This document shows, piece by piece, positions 1-8,275 of a stretch of DNA of 64,000 nucleotides. Source of the DNA: Pantoea alhagi. Its GTDB lineage: Bacteria; Pseudomonadota; Gammaproteobacteria; Enterobacterales; Enterobacteriaceae. Under the pieces are notes generated by a model. It was not told the DNA's origin. It saw only the letters and a list, made by a program, of their open reading frames with translations, and ran no database searches. A program made the translations under genes and the position numbers. Within the stretch, counting starts at the first letter, position 1; each line of letters starts with the position of its first letter. The stretch covers positions 3,782,001 through 3,846,000 of the forward strand of contig NZ_CP019706.1 of NCBI RefSeq assembly GCF_002101395.1, given 5' to 3'.

Positions 1-370
1 CCCTGACTATTCTTTTTCGATCAACCATCCCGAAGCGGCGCGGCTCGCGCCCGATAAACAGATTATCCGCCACCGACATATTCGGCAGCAAATTAACCTC
101 CTGGTAAACGGTCCCGATCCCGGCCTGCTGCGCCTGAGCGGTATTGCGCGGCGCTATCGGCTGACCATTCAGGACAATCTCACCGGCGTCACGCTGATAA
201 ACGCCGGTCAGCACTTTAATCAGAGTTGATTTTCCCGCTCCGTTTTCGCCCAGCAGCGCCATGATCTCTCCACGCCGCAGGCTAAAAGAGACGTTATCCA
301 GTGCCTTTACGCCGGGAAAGAATTTGCTGACGCCACGAATATCCAGCAGCCGATCTGTTTGCTCGTTCAT
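1..370 (-). CDS. ytfR: Sugar ABC transporter ATP-binding protein, YtfR-like (partial, C-terminus beyond window)
   Basis: Only the first 123 codons lie in the window; the rest runs off the left edge. The start ATG is at 368-370. The translation shows a Walker A motif GENGAGKST near residues 42-50 and a Q-loop region (VYQEVNLL) near residue 90. The whole stretch matches the first nucleotide-binding domain of E. coli YtfR, the ATPase of the galactofuranose importer YtfQRT-YjfF. It lies 71 bases downstream of ytfQ on the same strand, as expected for one operon. In the cell it would energise sugar import at the inner membrane. Substrate is inferred from the family and from the neighbouring binding protein. 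Confidence 0.9.
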   Translation of the reverse strand, partial: MNEQTDRLLDIRGVSKFFPGVKALDNVSFSLRRGEIMALLGENGAGKSTLIKVLTGVYQRDAGEIVLNGQPIAPRNTAQAQQAGIGTVYQEVNLLPNMSVADNLFIGREPRRFGMVDRKRIVR

Positions 371-441
371 AATGCGCCTCGGTAGATAAGAAGGTCGGCG
401 CAGGCAGCGATGCCTGGCCGACAGCTGGGGTTAAGCACGCC

Positions 442-1398
442 TTAATAGCCCATATCTTTTTTCTTATCGAGCTCGCTTTGCGCATCGGCAGGCAGCCAGA
501 GCGTAGTCACGGTTTTAATCACTTTTGGCGGTACGGTGCCGTTCTGCCTGAATTTCTCCAGCGCGTCAAATGCCGGGCCAGCCATATTCGGTGTTAACTC
601 AACGTTGGCGTTGGCTTCGCCTGCCAGCATCGCTTTATAAATATCGGGTACGCCATCAATCGAGCCGGTGAGAATATCTTTGCCCGGTTTTAATCCGGCT
701 TCTTTAATAGCCTGAATCGCGCCGATAGCCATATCATCGTTGTGCGCATAAACCATGCAGATATTTTTTCCGTTATTCTCCGCCTTAATAAAGCTCTCCA
801 TCACCTCTTTACCTTTGCTACGGGTAAAGTCTCCGGACTGCGAACGAATTATTTTGATCCCCGGCGTATTGGCGATCGCTTCAGCGAAGCCTTTTTTGCG
901 ATCGATAGCCACACTGGCCCCTACCGTTCCCTGCAGCTCTACAACGTTACAAGGCTTGCCGTTCATCTGTTTTACCAGCCAGTCGCCGATTAACCGTCCT
1001 TCCAACACGTTGTCTGCGGTGATGACTGACATATAGAGTGACGGATCTTTCACTACGATGGCGCGGTCAAGCAGGAACACCGGGATCTCTGCATCCTTCG
1101 CTTCTTCCAGTACCGGTTCCCAACCGGTTTGCACCACCGGCGCAATAAAGATGGCGTCTACGCCCTGCGCAATAAACGAACGTACCGCCTTGATCTGGTT
1201 TTCCTGTTTCTGCTGACCATCGGCAATTTTCAGGGTGATGCCACGCTTTGCCGCCTCGCTTTTCGCTACGCTGGTTTCAGCAGCGCGCCAGCCTGATTCA
1301 GAGCCAACCTGAGAAAAGCCAACGGTTAAATCTGCCGCCAGCACCGGCGCGGCGAGCGCAGCGCTCACCATGGCTGAGATAAGTAAACGCTTCCACAT
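442..1398 (-). CDS. ytfQ: Periplasmic sugar-binding protein of an ABC importer, YtfQ-like
   Basis: This 318-residue protein begins with a cleavable signal peptide (about residues 1-22, ending APVLAA). It continues as a type I periplasmic-binding protein with the sequence VGFSQVGSESGWR directly after cleavage. It is close to E. coli YtfQ over its full length, including the C-terminal KKKDMGY. YtfQ delivers galactofuranose and related pyranose sugars to the YtfR/YtfT/YjfF membrane complex. It is first in the operon with ytfR downstream. A LacI/GalR-type operator candidate lies upstream at 1629-1642. In E. coli these genes lie elsewhere on the chromosome, so the position next to cnu is specific to this lineage. 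Confidence 0.93.
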   Translation of the reverse strand: MWKRLLISAMVSAALAAPVLAADLTVGFSQVGSESGWRAAETSVAKSEAAKRGITLKIADGQQKQENQIKAVRSFIAQGVDAIFIAPVVQTGWEPVLEEAKDAEIPVFLLDRAIVVKDPSLYMSVITADNVLEGRLIGDWLVKQMNGKPCNVVELQGTVGASVAIDRKKGFAEAIANTPGIKIIRSQSGDFTRSKGKEVMESFIKAENNGKNICMVYAHNDDMAIGAIQAIKEAGLKPGKDILTGSIDGVPDIYKAMLAGEANANVELTPNMAGPAFDALEKFRQNGTVPPKVIKTVTTLWLPADAQSELDKKKDMGY

Positions 1399-1628
1399 AA
1401 TATTTATTCCTCTGATGGGATTCAGATGTTCAGGTACAAAAGCCCCTACAGCCTGGCCGATTCGGCTACGTCAGATTTGGATATACTTCACAAAATCCAA
1501 TTAATTAAATGAGTTAACTGTTTCAGGTTTGATAATCTTCTGTAGGTAATATGGATGATTCGCCTGAAGTTGGTTTGCGAGACTGTTAAATAAATGTAAT
1601 AAAGAGAAGCGCTTAGCAAACCTCTCTT

Positions 1629-1642
1629 TGGAACCGATTACA
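1629..1642. promoter_or_regulatory. Candidate LacI/GalR-family operator upstream of ytfQ
   Basis: TGGAACCGATTACA fits the LacI-family pattern TGNAANCGNTTNCA at every fixed position. It lies 231 bases upstream of the ytfQ start. The regulator is not encoded in the window, and which LacI-family protein binds is unknown. Confidence 0.45.
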
Positions 1643-1800
1643 AAGACGTGTAAACTTCAGTCATCAGCGTTAACGCCAGATTCTGCCGGTTAAATAACGG
1701 ATTTGTGATGATTCGCACAATGCAGGAGTGTGCCTTTTTTAGCGAAAATGTTAACAATTAAGGCGCAGATGACCAAAATGTAAGAATAATGAAGTTTATT

Positions 1801-1819
1801 GTGACAGATAGTTTGTCAC
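1801..1819. repeat. Inverted repeat GTGACA-N7-TGTCAC
   Basis: Perfect 6-bp arms with a 7-base centre, followed by TTTT on the plus strand. It could be a dimeric operator or a weak hairpin terminator. It lies about 260 bases upstream of cnu, and no regulator can be assigned. Confidence 0.4.
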
Positions 1820-2079
1820 TTTTCCCTTATATGACAACTCTGTAGTTAAATGTTATTTATTAGGAAAAATCCTATCGCTCGCTTCAATTTTGGTTATAAG
1901 TCGCCGCGTAATCGTTTGCTATGATAAAAAAGTCGCTCAAAGGTTGAGTTTGAATCTTAACTCTTTCTGAACAGCGCTATTTTCTGAATTTAACCAATTT
2001 TTATCTGGCAGGATCTGGACAGATGGCGCGGCCTCTCTATACTGAGTCGCTCATTCTTCTTTCCATAATTATGGTTATT

Positions 2080-2295
2080 ATGACAGCGCAAGATTACCTG
2101 TTGAAATTTCGTAAAGTGAATACCTCAGAAAGCCTGGAAAAATTATTTGATCATCTTAATTACTCGCTGACTGACGATCGGGAATTAATGAATATGTACC
2201 GCGCTGCCGATCATCGACGTGCAGAGCTGGTTTCCGGCGGACGGTTATTTAATTTAGGCGAAGTGCCTAAGTCAGTTTGGCGCTACGTGGTTTAA
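2080..2295 (+). CDS. cnu: Cnu (YdgT), Hha-family nucleoid-associated modulator
   Basis: The 71-residue product MTAQDYLLKF... matches E. coli Cnu/YdgT along its length, including the family block MYRAADHRRAELVSGG and the ending PKSVWRYVV. Hha/YdgT proteins bind H-NS and StpA and sharpen silencing of AT-rich and horizontally acquired genes; Cnu was also found bound at oriC. The reading frame stays open upstream to 2023, but the extra 19 residues are absent from the family. The ATG at 2080 is therefore chosen. Order cnu-ydgK-rsxA is the same as in E. coli. Confidence 0.93.
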   Translation: MTAQDYLLKFRKVNTSESLEKLFDHLNYSLTDDRELMNMYRAADHRRAELVSGGRLFNLGEVPKSVWRYVV

Positions 2296-2405
2296 TCCTG
2301 CCTGTTTCCTTCCGCTTCTTTCCCCTATAATGCCCGGTCCAACAGGCGTGATTCGCTTGGACAACGCCTGTCTCACGCCACCGTTTCTGCTGTAAGGAAT
2401 GCATT

Positions 2406-2849
2406 ATGTCATTAACCCCTTCCCCGCCGCGTCCTGGCGGCTGGCTACTGCTGCCGCTCGCCTGGCTGATTGTGACCCTGATAACCAGTGCGCTGGTCGT
2501 GGTGATGTATATTAGCGCCCTGTTTAATCCCGCGTGGCGCGAGCTGCTGTTCAGTCATGACCATACGTTTCTTTTACAGTGGGGATTATCGCTGGCAACG
2601 TCGCTGGCCGTATGGTGTTACAGCGCCTGGGTAACGTGGATTTTCTGTTTGCGCTCGCGTCGCCTGCCACGTCATTACATTATCTGGCTGCTGTTAACGG
2701 TGGTGCTGGCTTTAAAAACCTTCGCCTTTTCACCGGTCACCGATGGCGCGGCGGTGCGCTCTTTGCTGATCGCTTTGCTGGCGGCGGCAGTCCTGGTGCC
2801 CTATTTCAGACGTTCCCGTCGGGTGAAAGAGACGTTTATCGCGCCCTGA
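2406..2849 (+). CDS. ydgK: YdgK, DUF2569-type inner-membrane protein
   Basis: A 147-residue hydrophobic protein with about four predicted membrane segments (roughly residues 13-37, 55-78, 93-108 and 113-130) and a short basic C-terminus. Its place between cnu and rsxA, its length and the Pro-rich N-terminus match E. coli YdgK. No function is established for the family. ATG at 2406 follows an AAGGA ribosome-binding site a few bases upstream. An out-of-phase frame at 2579-2941 is a shadow. Confidence 0.82.
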   Translation: MSLTPSPPRPGGWLLLPLAWLIVTLITSALVVVMYISALFNPAWRELLFSHDHTFLLQWGLSLATSLAVWCYSAWVTWIFCLRSRRLPRHYIIWLLLTVVLALKTFAFSPVTDGAAVRSLLIALLAAAVLVPYFRRSRRVKETFIAP

Positions 2850-2974
2850 GCGCCATGATAATCACCTTAAATTTAATCCTGAGTGCTTTTGCTGCTTTTT
2901 TAACGGCGCGGTGCCGTTGTGATAGCATCGGGAATATTTGATAATAAGCGGCTTTTATTACTCCGGGCGAAACG

Positions 2975-3556
2975 ATGACCGATTACCTGCTTCTTTTTGT
3001 TGGCACCGTACTGGTGAATAACTTCGTTCTGGTGAAGTTTCTCGGCCTTTGCCCGTTTATGGGCGTCTCCAAAAAGCTGGAAACGGCGATAGGCATGGGG
3101 CTGGCGACCACCTTTGTGATTACGCTGGCCTCAATTTGCTCCTGGCTGGTGAACCATCTGATTCTGTTGCCGCTGGATCTCGTTTACCTGCGTACGCTCT
3201 CCTACATTCTGGTGATTGCGGTAACCGTACAGTTCACCGAAATGGTGGTGCGTAAAACCAGTCCGCCGCTTTATCGTCTGCTGGGTATTTTTTTGCCGTT
3301 GATTACCACCAACTGTGCGGTGCTGGCGGTGCCTCTGCTGAGCGTTAACCTCAACCATACCTTTTTGCAGGCGGCGCTCTATGGCTTCAGCGCTTCGCTG
3401 GGCTTTTCGCTGGTAATGGTGTTATTTGCCGGGATGCGCGAGCGTCTGGTGCTGGCTAACGTACCGGCGCCGTTCAAAGGTTCTTCTATTGCCCTGATTA
3501 CCGCTGGCCTGATGGCGCTGGCGTTTATGGGCTTCTCTGGTCTGGTGAAATTCTGA
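2975..3556 (+). CDS. rsxA: RsxA (RnfA), integral membrane subunit of the Rsx/Rnf complex
   Basis: 193 residues with six expected membrane helices; the N-terminus MTDYLLLFVGTVLVNNFVLVKF and the FLGLCPFMGVSKK loop are diagnostic of RnfA/RsxA. With RsxE it forms the paired half-helix core of the ion-translocating ferredoxin:NAD+ oxidoreductase-like complex. In E. coli the complex keeps the SoxR [2Fe-2S] sensor reduced. It is the first gene of the rsxABCDGE-nth run. Its stop TGA overlaps the rsxB start ATG by one base, indicating translational coupling. Confidence 0.96.
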   Translation: MTDYLLLFVGTVLVNNFVLVKFLGLCPFMGVSKKLETAIGMGLATTFVITLASICSWLVNHLILLPLDLVYLRTLSYILVIAVTVQFTEMVVRKTSPPLYRLLGIFLPLITTNCAVLAVPLLSVNLNHTFLQAALYGFSASLGFSLVMVLFAGMRERLVLANVPAPFKGSSIALITAGLMALAFMGFSGLVKF

Positions 3557-4134
3557 TGTCCGCTATCTGGATAGCTGTTATTGCAATTAGCGCCCTGGGC
3601 CTGATTTTTGGCGGGCTGCTGGGCTACGCTTCGCGCCGCTTCAAAGTAGAAGCGGACCCCATCGTGGAACAAATCGACGCGACTCTGCCGCAGAGCCAGT
3701 GCGGACAGTGCGGTTACGCTGGCTGCCGCCCTTATGCCGAAGCGGTCGGTAACAATGGCGAGGCGATCAATAAATGCGCCCCCGGCGGTGAGCAAACCAT
3801 GCTGAAACTGGCAGAGCTGCTGAATGTTGAGCCGCAGCCGCTGGATGGCGATGCCAGCGTCAAAGAGCCGGTACGCACCGTTGCCTGGATTGACGAGGCC
3901 AACTGTATTGGCTGCACCAAGTGTATTCAGGCCTGTCCGGTAGATGCTATCGTCGGTGCCACCCGTGCCATGCATACCGTGCTGAGCGATGTGTGCACCG
4001 GCTGCGACCTTTGCGTTGCCCCCTGCCCGACCGACTGTATTGAAATGCGCCCGGTTGCCACCACGACAGCCAACTGGAAATGGGATCTGCACACTATCCC
4101 TGTTCGGGTTATTCCTGTGGAACATCATGCTTAA
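3556..4134 (+). CDS. rsxB: RsxB (RnfB), iron-sulfur electron-transfer subunit
   Basis: 192 residues: an N-terminal membrane anchor (about 4-26), then the Cys cluster CGQCGYAGC (Cys49, 52, 57) with Cys74, which binds one 4Fe-4S centre. Two ferredoxin motifs follow (Cys117/120/123/127 and Cys147/150/153/157). All expected ligands are intact. RsxB carries electrons between the soluble side of the complex and the membrane flavins. It overlaps rsxA by one base and rsxC by eight bases (rsxC ATG at 4127). Confidence 0.96.
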   Translation: MSAIWIAVIAISALGLIFGGLLGYASRRFKVEADPIVEQIDATLPQSQCGQCGYAGCRPYAEAVGNNGEAINKCAPGGEQTMLKLAELLNVEPQPLDGDASVKEPVRTVAWIDEANCIGCTKCIQACPVDAIVGATRAMHTVLSDVCTGCDLCVAPCPTDCIEMRPVATTTANWKWDLHTIPVRVIPVEHHA

Positions 4135-6583
4135 CCTTCTGAATCTATTCCGTAAAGATAAAGTCTGGGATTTCGACGGCGGCATTCATCCGCCTGAAAT
4201 GAAAACCCAGTCAAACCGTACGCCGCTGCGTCAGCTGCCGCTGGCGGATCGCTTTATTATTCCGCTGAAACAACACATTGGCCATGAAGGCGAACTCTGC
4301 ATTAAGCCAGGTGACAAGGTGCTGCGCGGCCAGCCGCTGACGTTCGGCAATGGCCGAATGCTGCCGGTGCATGCGCCGACTTCCGGCACGGTAGAGGCGA
4401 TTGGTCCGCATATGACTGCGCATCCTTCCGGGCTGGCTGAGATCTCTGTATTTATCATTCCTGACGGTGAAGATCGCTGGATTGAGCGCCAGCCTCTGAC
4501 CGATTATCGCCAGCTGCCGCGTGAAGAGCTGATAAAACGTATTCATCAGGCGGGCGTGGCAGGCCTTGGCGGTGCAGGCTTCCCTACTGCAACCAAGTTA
4601 AAAGGCGGGCTTAACAGCACCCGTACGCTGATCATTAACGCCGCCGAATGTGAACCCTATATCACTGCCGACGACCGGCTGATGCAGGATTGTGCCGATG
4701 AGGTGCTGGAAGGCAGCCGTATTCTTGCATGGGTGTTACAGGCGGAGCGCGTGCTGATCGGCATTGAGGACAATAAGCCAGAAGCGATTGCCGCCCTGAA
4801 GCGTGCGCTGGGCAACAGTACCGATCTGCAACTCCGCGTGATCCCCACCAAGTACCCTTCCGGCGGTGCAAAACAGTTAACTAAAATTCTTACCGGCAAA
4901 GAGGTCCCACACGGCGGGCGCTCTTCTGATATTGGCGTGCTGATGCAAAATGTCGGCACCGCCTGGGCGGTTAAGCGCGCTATTATCGACGGCGAGCCGC
5001 TGACCGAACGCGTAGTGACCCTGACTGGCGAAGCGGTGACGCAGCCCGGTAACGTCTGGGGACGTCTTGGTACACCCGTCAGCCATTTGCTGCATCAGGC
5101 GGGTTTCCAGCCGCAGCCGCAGCAGATGGTGATTATGGGCGGTCCGCTGATGGGCTTTACCCTGCCCGCGCTGGATGTGCCGGTGGTAAAAATCACCAAC
5201 TGTCTGCTGGCACCTTCCGCCAGCGAGATGGGCGCGCCTCAACAGGAACTCTCCTGTATTCGCTGCAGCGCCTGCGCTGATGCCTGTCCGGCGAATTTGC
5301 TGCCGCAACAGCTTTACTGGTACAGCCAGGGGGGCGATCATGACAAAGCGCGGGCTTACCATATCGACGATTGCATTGAGTGCGGTGCCTGCGCCTGGGT
5401 TTGTCCCAGTAATATACCGCTGGTGCAGTATTACCGTCAGGAAAAAGCGGAACTGCGCGCTATCGATCTGGAGGCAAAACGTACCGCTGAGGCCAAAGCG
5501 CGTTTTGAAGCGCGCCAGGCGCGTCTTGAGCGTGAAAAGCTGGAGCGCGAAGCGCGTCATTCTCAGGCGAAACGCCGGGTCAGCGCCAGCGAGCAGGACG
5601 AAATCGCCGCCGCGCTTGAACGCGTAAAGGCGAAGAAAGCCGCTGAAACTGTTGAGGTGCAAGCCGGACAGGAGCCAGACAACGCTGCGGTTATTGCGCA
5701 ACGCGAAGCGCGTAAGGCGATGGCCCGCGCACGTCAGGCAGAAAAACAGGCTGAAACCGAGCCGCTGTCGCGTCAGGCTGGCGATCCGCGCAAGGCGGCT
5801 GTGGAAGCCGCTATCGCTCGCGCCAAAGCGAAAAAAGCGCAGGTGGCAGGCGTCGCGCGTTCAGAAGCTGAGAATGATATGAATGCGGAAAGTCACAGCG
5901 TGCCAGCGACCGATGCGACCTCTCCGGTTGCCGATGCCGCCACGCCGGTCGATCCGCGCAAGGCAGCGGTGGAAGCCGCCATTGCCCGCGCCAAAGCGAA
6001 AAAAGCAGCGCAGGCGCAGGCCGCCAGCGCTGATGTATCAAACGTTGTCGGGCAGCCGCAAAGCCATCCGGCGGCTGACGACGCGCCGGTCGATCCGCGC
6101 AAGGCAGCAGTAGAAGCCGCCATTGCCCGTGCTAAAGCGAAAAAAGCGGCGCAGGCCGCCAGCGCTGATGCACCAAACGTTGTCGGGCAGCCGCAAAGCC
6201 ATCCGGCGGCTGACGACGCGCCGGTCAATCCGCGCAAGGCAGCAGTAGAAGCCGCCATTGCCCGTGCTAAAGCGAAAAAAGCGGCGCAGGCCGCCAGCGC
6301 TGATGCACAAAACGTTGTCGGACAGCCGCAAAACCTTCCGGCGGCTGACGAAGCGCCGGTCGATCTGCGCAAGGCAGCGGTGGAAGCCGCCATTGCCCGC
6401 GCTAAAGCGAAAAAAGCAGCGCAGGCGCAGGCCGCCAGCGCTGATGCACCAAACGTTGTCGGGCAGCCGCAAAGCTATCCGGCGGCTGACGAAGCGCCGG
6501 CCGATCCGCGCAAGGCAGCGGTGGAAGCCGCCATTGCCCGCGCCAAAGCGCGTAAAGCACAGCAGCAGAGCCTTGAGGATTAA
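4127..6583 (+). CDS. rsxC: RsxC (RnfC) with an expanded C-terminal Ala/Lys repeat tail
   Basis: The start ATG at 4127 gives MLNLLNLFRKDKVWDFDGG, as in E. coli; an in-frame extension upstream runs inside rsxB and is not used. The 818-residue product has an NADH/FMN-binding core (GLGGAGFPTATK near residue 147) and two 4Fe-4S motifs (Cys377/380/383/387 and Cys416/419/422/426). A charged coiled-coil-like segment follows. From residue 553 the block DPRKAAVEAAIARAKAKKA recurs six times. Recalled E. coli RsxC is about 740 residues, so the tail is longer here. The core should pass electrons from NADH into RsxB. The role of the repeats is unknown. Confidence 0.95.
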   Translation: MLNLLNLFRKDKVWDFDGGIHPPEMKTQSNRTPLRQLPLADRFIIPLKQHIGHEGELCIKPGDKVLRGQPLTFGNGRMLPVHAPTSGTVEAIGPHMTAHPSGLAEISVFIIPDGEDRWIERQPLTDYRQLPREELIKRIHQAGVAGLGGAGFPTATKLKGGLNSTRTLIINAAECEPYITADDRLMQDCADEVLEGSRILAWVLQAERVLIGIEDNKPEAIAALKRALGNSTDLQLRVIPTKYPSGGAKQLTKILTGKEVPHGGRSSDIGVLMQNVGTAWAVKRAIIDGEPLTERVVTLTGEAVTQPGNVWGRLGTPVSHLLHQAGFQPQPQQMVIMGGPLMGFTLPALDVPVVKITNCLLAPSASEMGAPQQELSCIRCSACADACPANLLPQQLYWYSQGGDHDKARAYHIDDCIECGACAWVCPSNIPLVQYYRQEKAELRAIDLEAKRTAEAKARFEARQARLEREKLEREARHSQAKRRVSASEQDEIAAALERVKAKKAAETVEVQAGQEPDNAAVIAQREARKAMARARQAEKQAETEPLSRQAGDPRKAAVEAAIARAKAKKAQVAGVARSEAENDMNAESHSVPATDATSPVADAATPVDPRKAAVEAAIARAKAKKAAQAQAASADVSNVVGQPQSHPAADDAPVDPRKAAVEAAIARAKAKKAAQAASADAPNVVGQPQSHPAADDAPVNPRKAAVEAAIARAKAKKAAQAASADAQNVVGQPQNLPAADEAPVDLRKAAVEAAIARAKAKKAAQAQAASADAPNVVGQPQSYPAADEAPADPRKAAVEAAIARAKARKAQQQSLED
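5783..6560 (+). repeat. In-frame tandem repeats in rsxC, unit 135 or 141 bases
   Basis: The block beginning GATCCGCGCAAGGC (Asp-Pro-Arg-Lys-Ala) starts at 5783, 5951, 6092, 6227, 6362 and 6503. The intervals are 168, 141, 135, 135 and 141 bases. The 6-base difference is the presence or absence of one Ala-Gln pair after KKAAQA. Units 2-6 are nearly identical in DNA, including the spacer encoding NVVGQPQSHPAADDAP. This points to recent duplication or gene conversion. The fourth and fifth copies carry single changes (Asn for Asp, Leu for Pro). Confidence 0.95.
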
Positions 6584-7639
6584 ATGTTTCGTATTGCAAG
6601 CTCCCCTTATACTCATAACCATCGCGCCACCAGCCGCATTATGCTGCTGGTGCTGCTGGCCGCCGTACCGGGCATCATTGCCCAGTGCTATTTCTTTGGC
6701 TATGGCAACCTTATTCAGATAGCGCTGGCGGCGCTGACGGCCTGGGGCACCGAGGCGGCCATTTTACATCTGCGCAAACAGCCGGTACTGGTAAACCTGA
6801 AGGATCACTCTGCCCTGCTGACTGCGGTGCTGCTGGGCATTAGCCTGCCGCCGCTGGCTCCCTGGTGGCTGATTGTTATTGGCACTGCCTTTGCCATTAT
6901 TATCGCCAAGCATTTATATGGCGGGCTGGGACAAAACCCGTTTAACCCGGCGATGATCGGTTATGTGGTGCTGTTAATCTCCTTCCCGGTGCAGATGACC
7001 AGCTGGCTACCGCCCCAGGCGCTGCAATCCGTCACGCCCGACCTGGCTGACTCGCTGAGCATGATCTTTACGCATCACACGCTGGCAGGCGATACCATGC
7101 AACAGCTGCAGCTGGGCGTGGACGGCATTAGCCAGGCAACCCCGCTGGATAATTTTAAAACCGGCCTGCGCGCCGGCCACAGCGCCGATCAGCTGCTGGC
7201 CCAGCCGATTTACAGTGGCGTGCTTGCCGGCCTCGGCTGGCAATGGGTGAATGCGGCTTTTCTGCTGGGCGGGCTGTTTCTGCTGGCGAAAAGCACTATC
7301 CGCTGGCATATTCCGCTGAGCTTTCTGCTTGCGCTACTGCTTTGCGCCACGCTGGGCTGGCTGTTTTCTCCCGCTACGCTGGCGTCGCCGATGATTCATC
7401 TCTTTTCCGGTGCAACCATGCTGGGCGCGTTTTTTATCGCAACCGATCCGATTACCGCCTCCACTACCAATAAAGGCCGCCTGCTTTATGGCGCGCTGAT
7501 TGGTCTGCTGGTCTGGCTGATCCGTAGTTTTGGCGGTTATCCGGATGGCGTTGCCTTTGCGGTGCTGCTGGCGAATATCTGCGTGCCGCTGATCGATTAC
7601 TATACCCAGCCGCGCGTATACGGCCACCGCAAGGAGTAA
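6584..7639 (+). CDS. rsxD: RsxD (RnfD), flavin-carrying membrane subunit
   Basis: 351 residues with about nine to ten membrane helices. The segment GVDGISQATPLDNFKTG contains the conserved threonine (about residue 186) that carries covalent FMN in RnfD/NqrB proteins. A second family block, FIATDPITASTTNKGR, lies near residue 285, and the C-terminus YTQPRVYGHRK is typical. The ATG follows the rsxC stop without a gap, so translation is probably coupled. RsxD and RsxG supply the membrane flavins of the complex. Confidence 0.96.
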   Translation: MFRIASSPYTHNHRATSRIMLLVLLAAVPGIIAQCYFFGYGNLIQIALAALTAWGTEAAILHLRKQPVLVNLKDHSALLTAVLLGISLPPLAPWWLIVIGTAFAIIIAKHLYGGLGQNPFNPAMIGYVVLLISFPVQMTSWLPPQALQSVTPDLADSLSMIFTHHTLAGDTMQQLQLGVDGISQATPLDNFKTGLRAGHSADQLLAQPIYSGVLAGLGWQWVNAAFLLGGLFLLAKSTIRWHIPLSFLLALLLCATLGWLFSPATLASPMIHLFSGATMLGAFFIATDPITASTTNKGRLLYGALIGLLVWLIRSFGGYPDGVAFAVLLANICVPLIDYYTQPRVYGHRKE

Positions 7640-7642
7640 AGC

Positions 7643-8275
7643 ATGCTGGATACCATACGTAAAAATAGCGTAAGGCTGGCGCTGTTTGCCGCTGTAACCA
7701 CCGGCCTGACCGCAGTGATCAATACGGTTACCAGACCGACTATTGCTCACCAAACCGCAGTGCAGCAAAAAATCCTGCTGGATCAGGTGGTGCCGCCCGA
7801 AAAATATAATAACGTAATGCAGGATGAATGTTACGTTGTCACCGATAGCGCGTTAGGCAACGACAAGCCCCACCGTTTATACGTGGCGCGTAAAGACGAT
7901 CGCCCGGTCGCGGCGGCGCTGGAAACCACCGCGCCAGACGGCTATTCCGGCGCAATCCAGATGCTGGTCGGCGCAGATTTCCACGGCAAAGTACTGGGCG
8001 TGCGGGTGGTTGAACATCATGAAACGCCAGGCCTTGGCGATAAAATCGATCTGCGCATTTCCGACTGGATCACCGCTTTTAGCAGCGTACAACTGAACGG
8101 CGCGCAGGATACCCATTTCGCGGTGAAGAAAGATGGCGGTGATTTCGATCAGTTTACCGGCGCGACCATTACCCCACGTGCAGTGGTTAACGCGGCTAAA
8201 CGCGCTACGCTGCTTATAGAAACTCTGCCAGAAAAAATTTCTGCGCTACCCGTTTGTGGAGACGCTAATGAGTGA
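7643..8275 (+). CDS. rsxG: RsxG (RnfG), periplasmic flavoprotein subunit
   Basis: 210 residues with one N-terminal membrane anchor (about residues 9-29) and a periplasmic FMN-binding domain. The covalent flavinylation motif appears as FTGATITPRAV near residue 172, with Thr as the expected FMN attachment site. The ETPGLGDKID block is also characteristic. It starts three bases after rsxD stops and overlaps rsxE by eight bases (rsxE ATG at 8268). Its presence shows the operon is complete. Confidence 0.95.
   Translation: MLDTIRKNSVRLALFAAVTTGLTAVINTVTRPTIAHQTAVQQKILLDQVVPPEKYNNVMQDECYVVTDSALGNDKPHRLYVARKDDRPVAAALETTAPDGYSGAIQMLVGADFHGKVLGVRVVEHHETPGLGDKIDLRISDWITAFSSVQLNGAQDTHFAVKKDGGDFDQFTGATITPRAVVNAAKRATLLIETLPEKISALPVCGDANE

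Larger units (their letters stand above)
1399..2079. other. 681-base intergenic region between divergent ytfQ and cnu
   Basis: No convincing gene is present. The region is AT-rich and should hold the ytfQ promoter (leftward) and the cnu promoter (rightward). Two structured elements stand out: the LacI-type sequence at 1629-1642 and the inverted repeat at 1801-1819. An AAGCGCTT palindrome lies at about 1606-1613. Confidence 0.6.

Noticed and set aside
5783..6560. Regular direct repeats that could suggest a CRISPR array
   Set aside because: Units of 135/141 bases stay in frame with rsxC, and there are no short repeats with unique spacers.
5893..6622. Long antisense and out-of-phase open frames across the rsxC repeats
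   Set aside because: They are Ala- or Arg-rich shadows produced by the repeated GC-rich codons and lack ribosome-binding sites.
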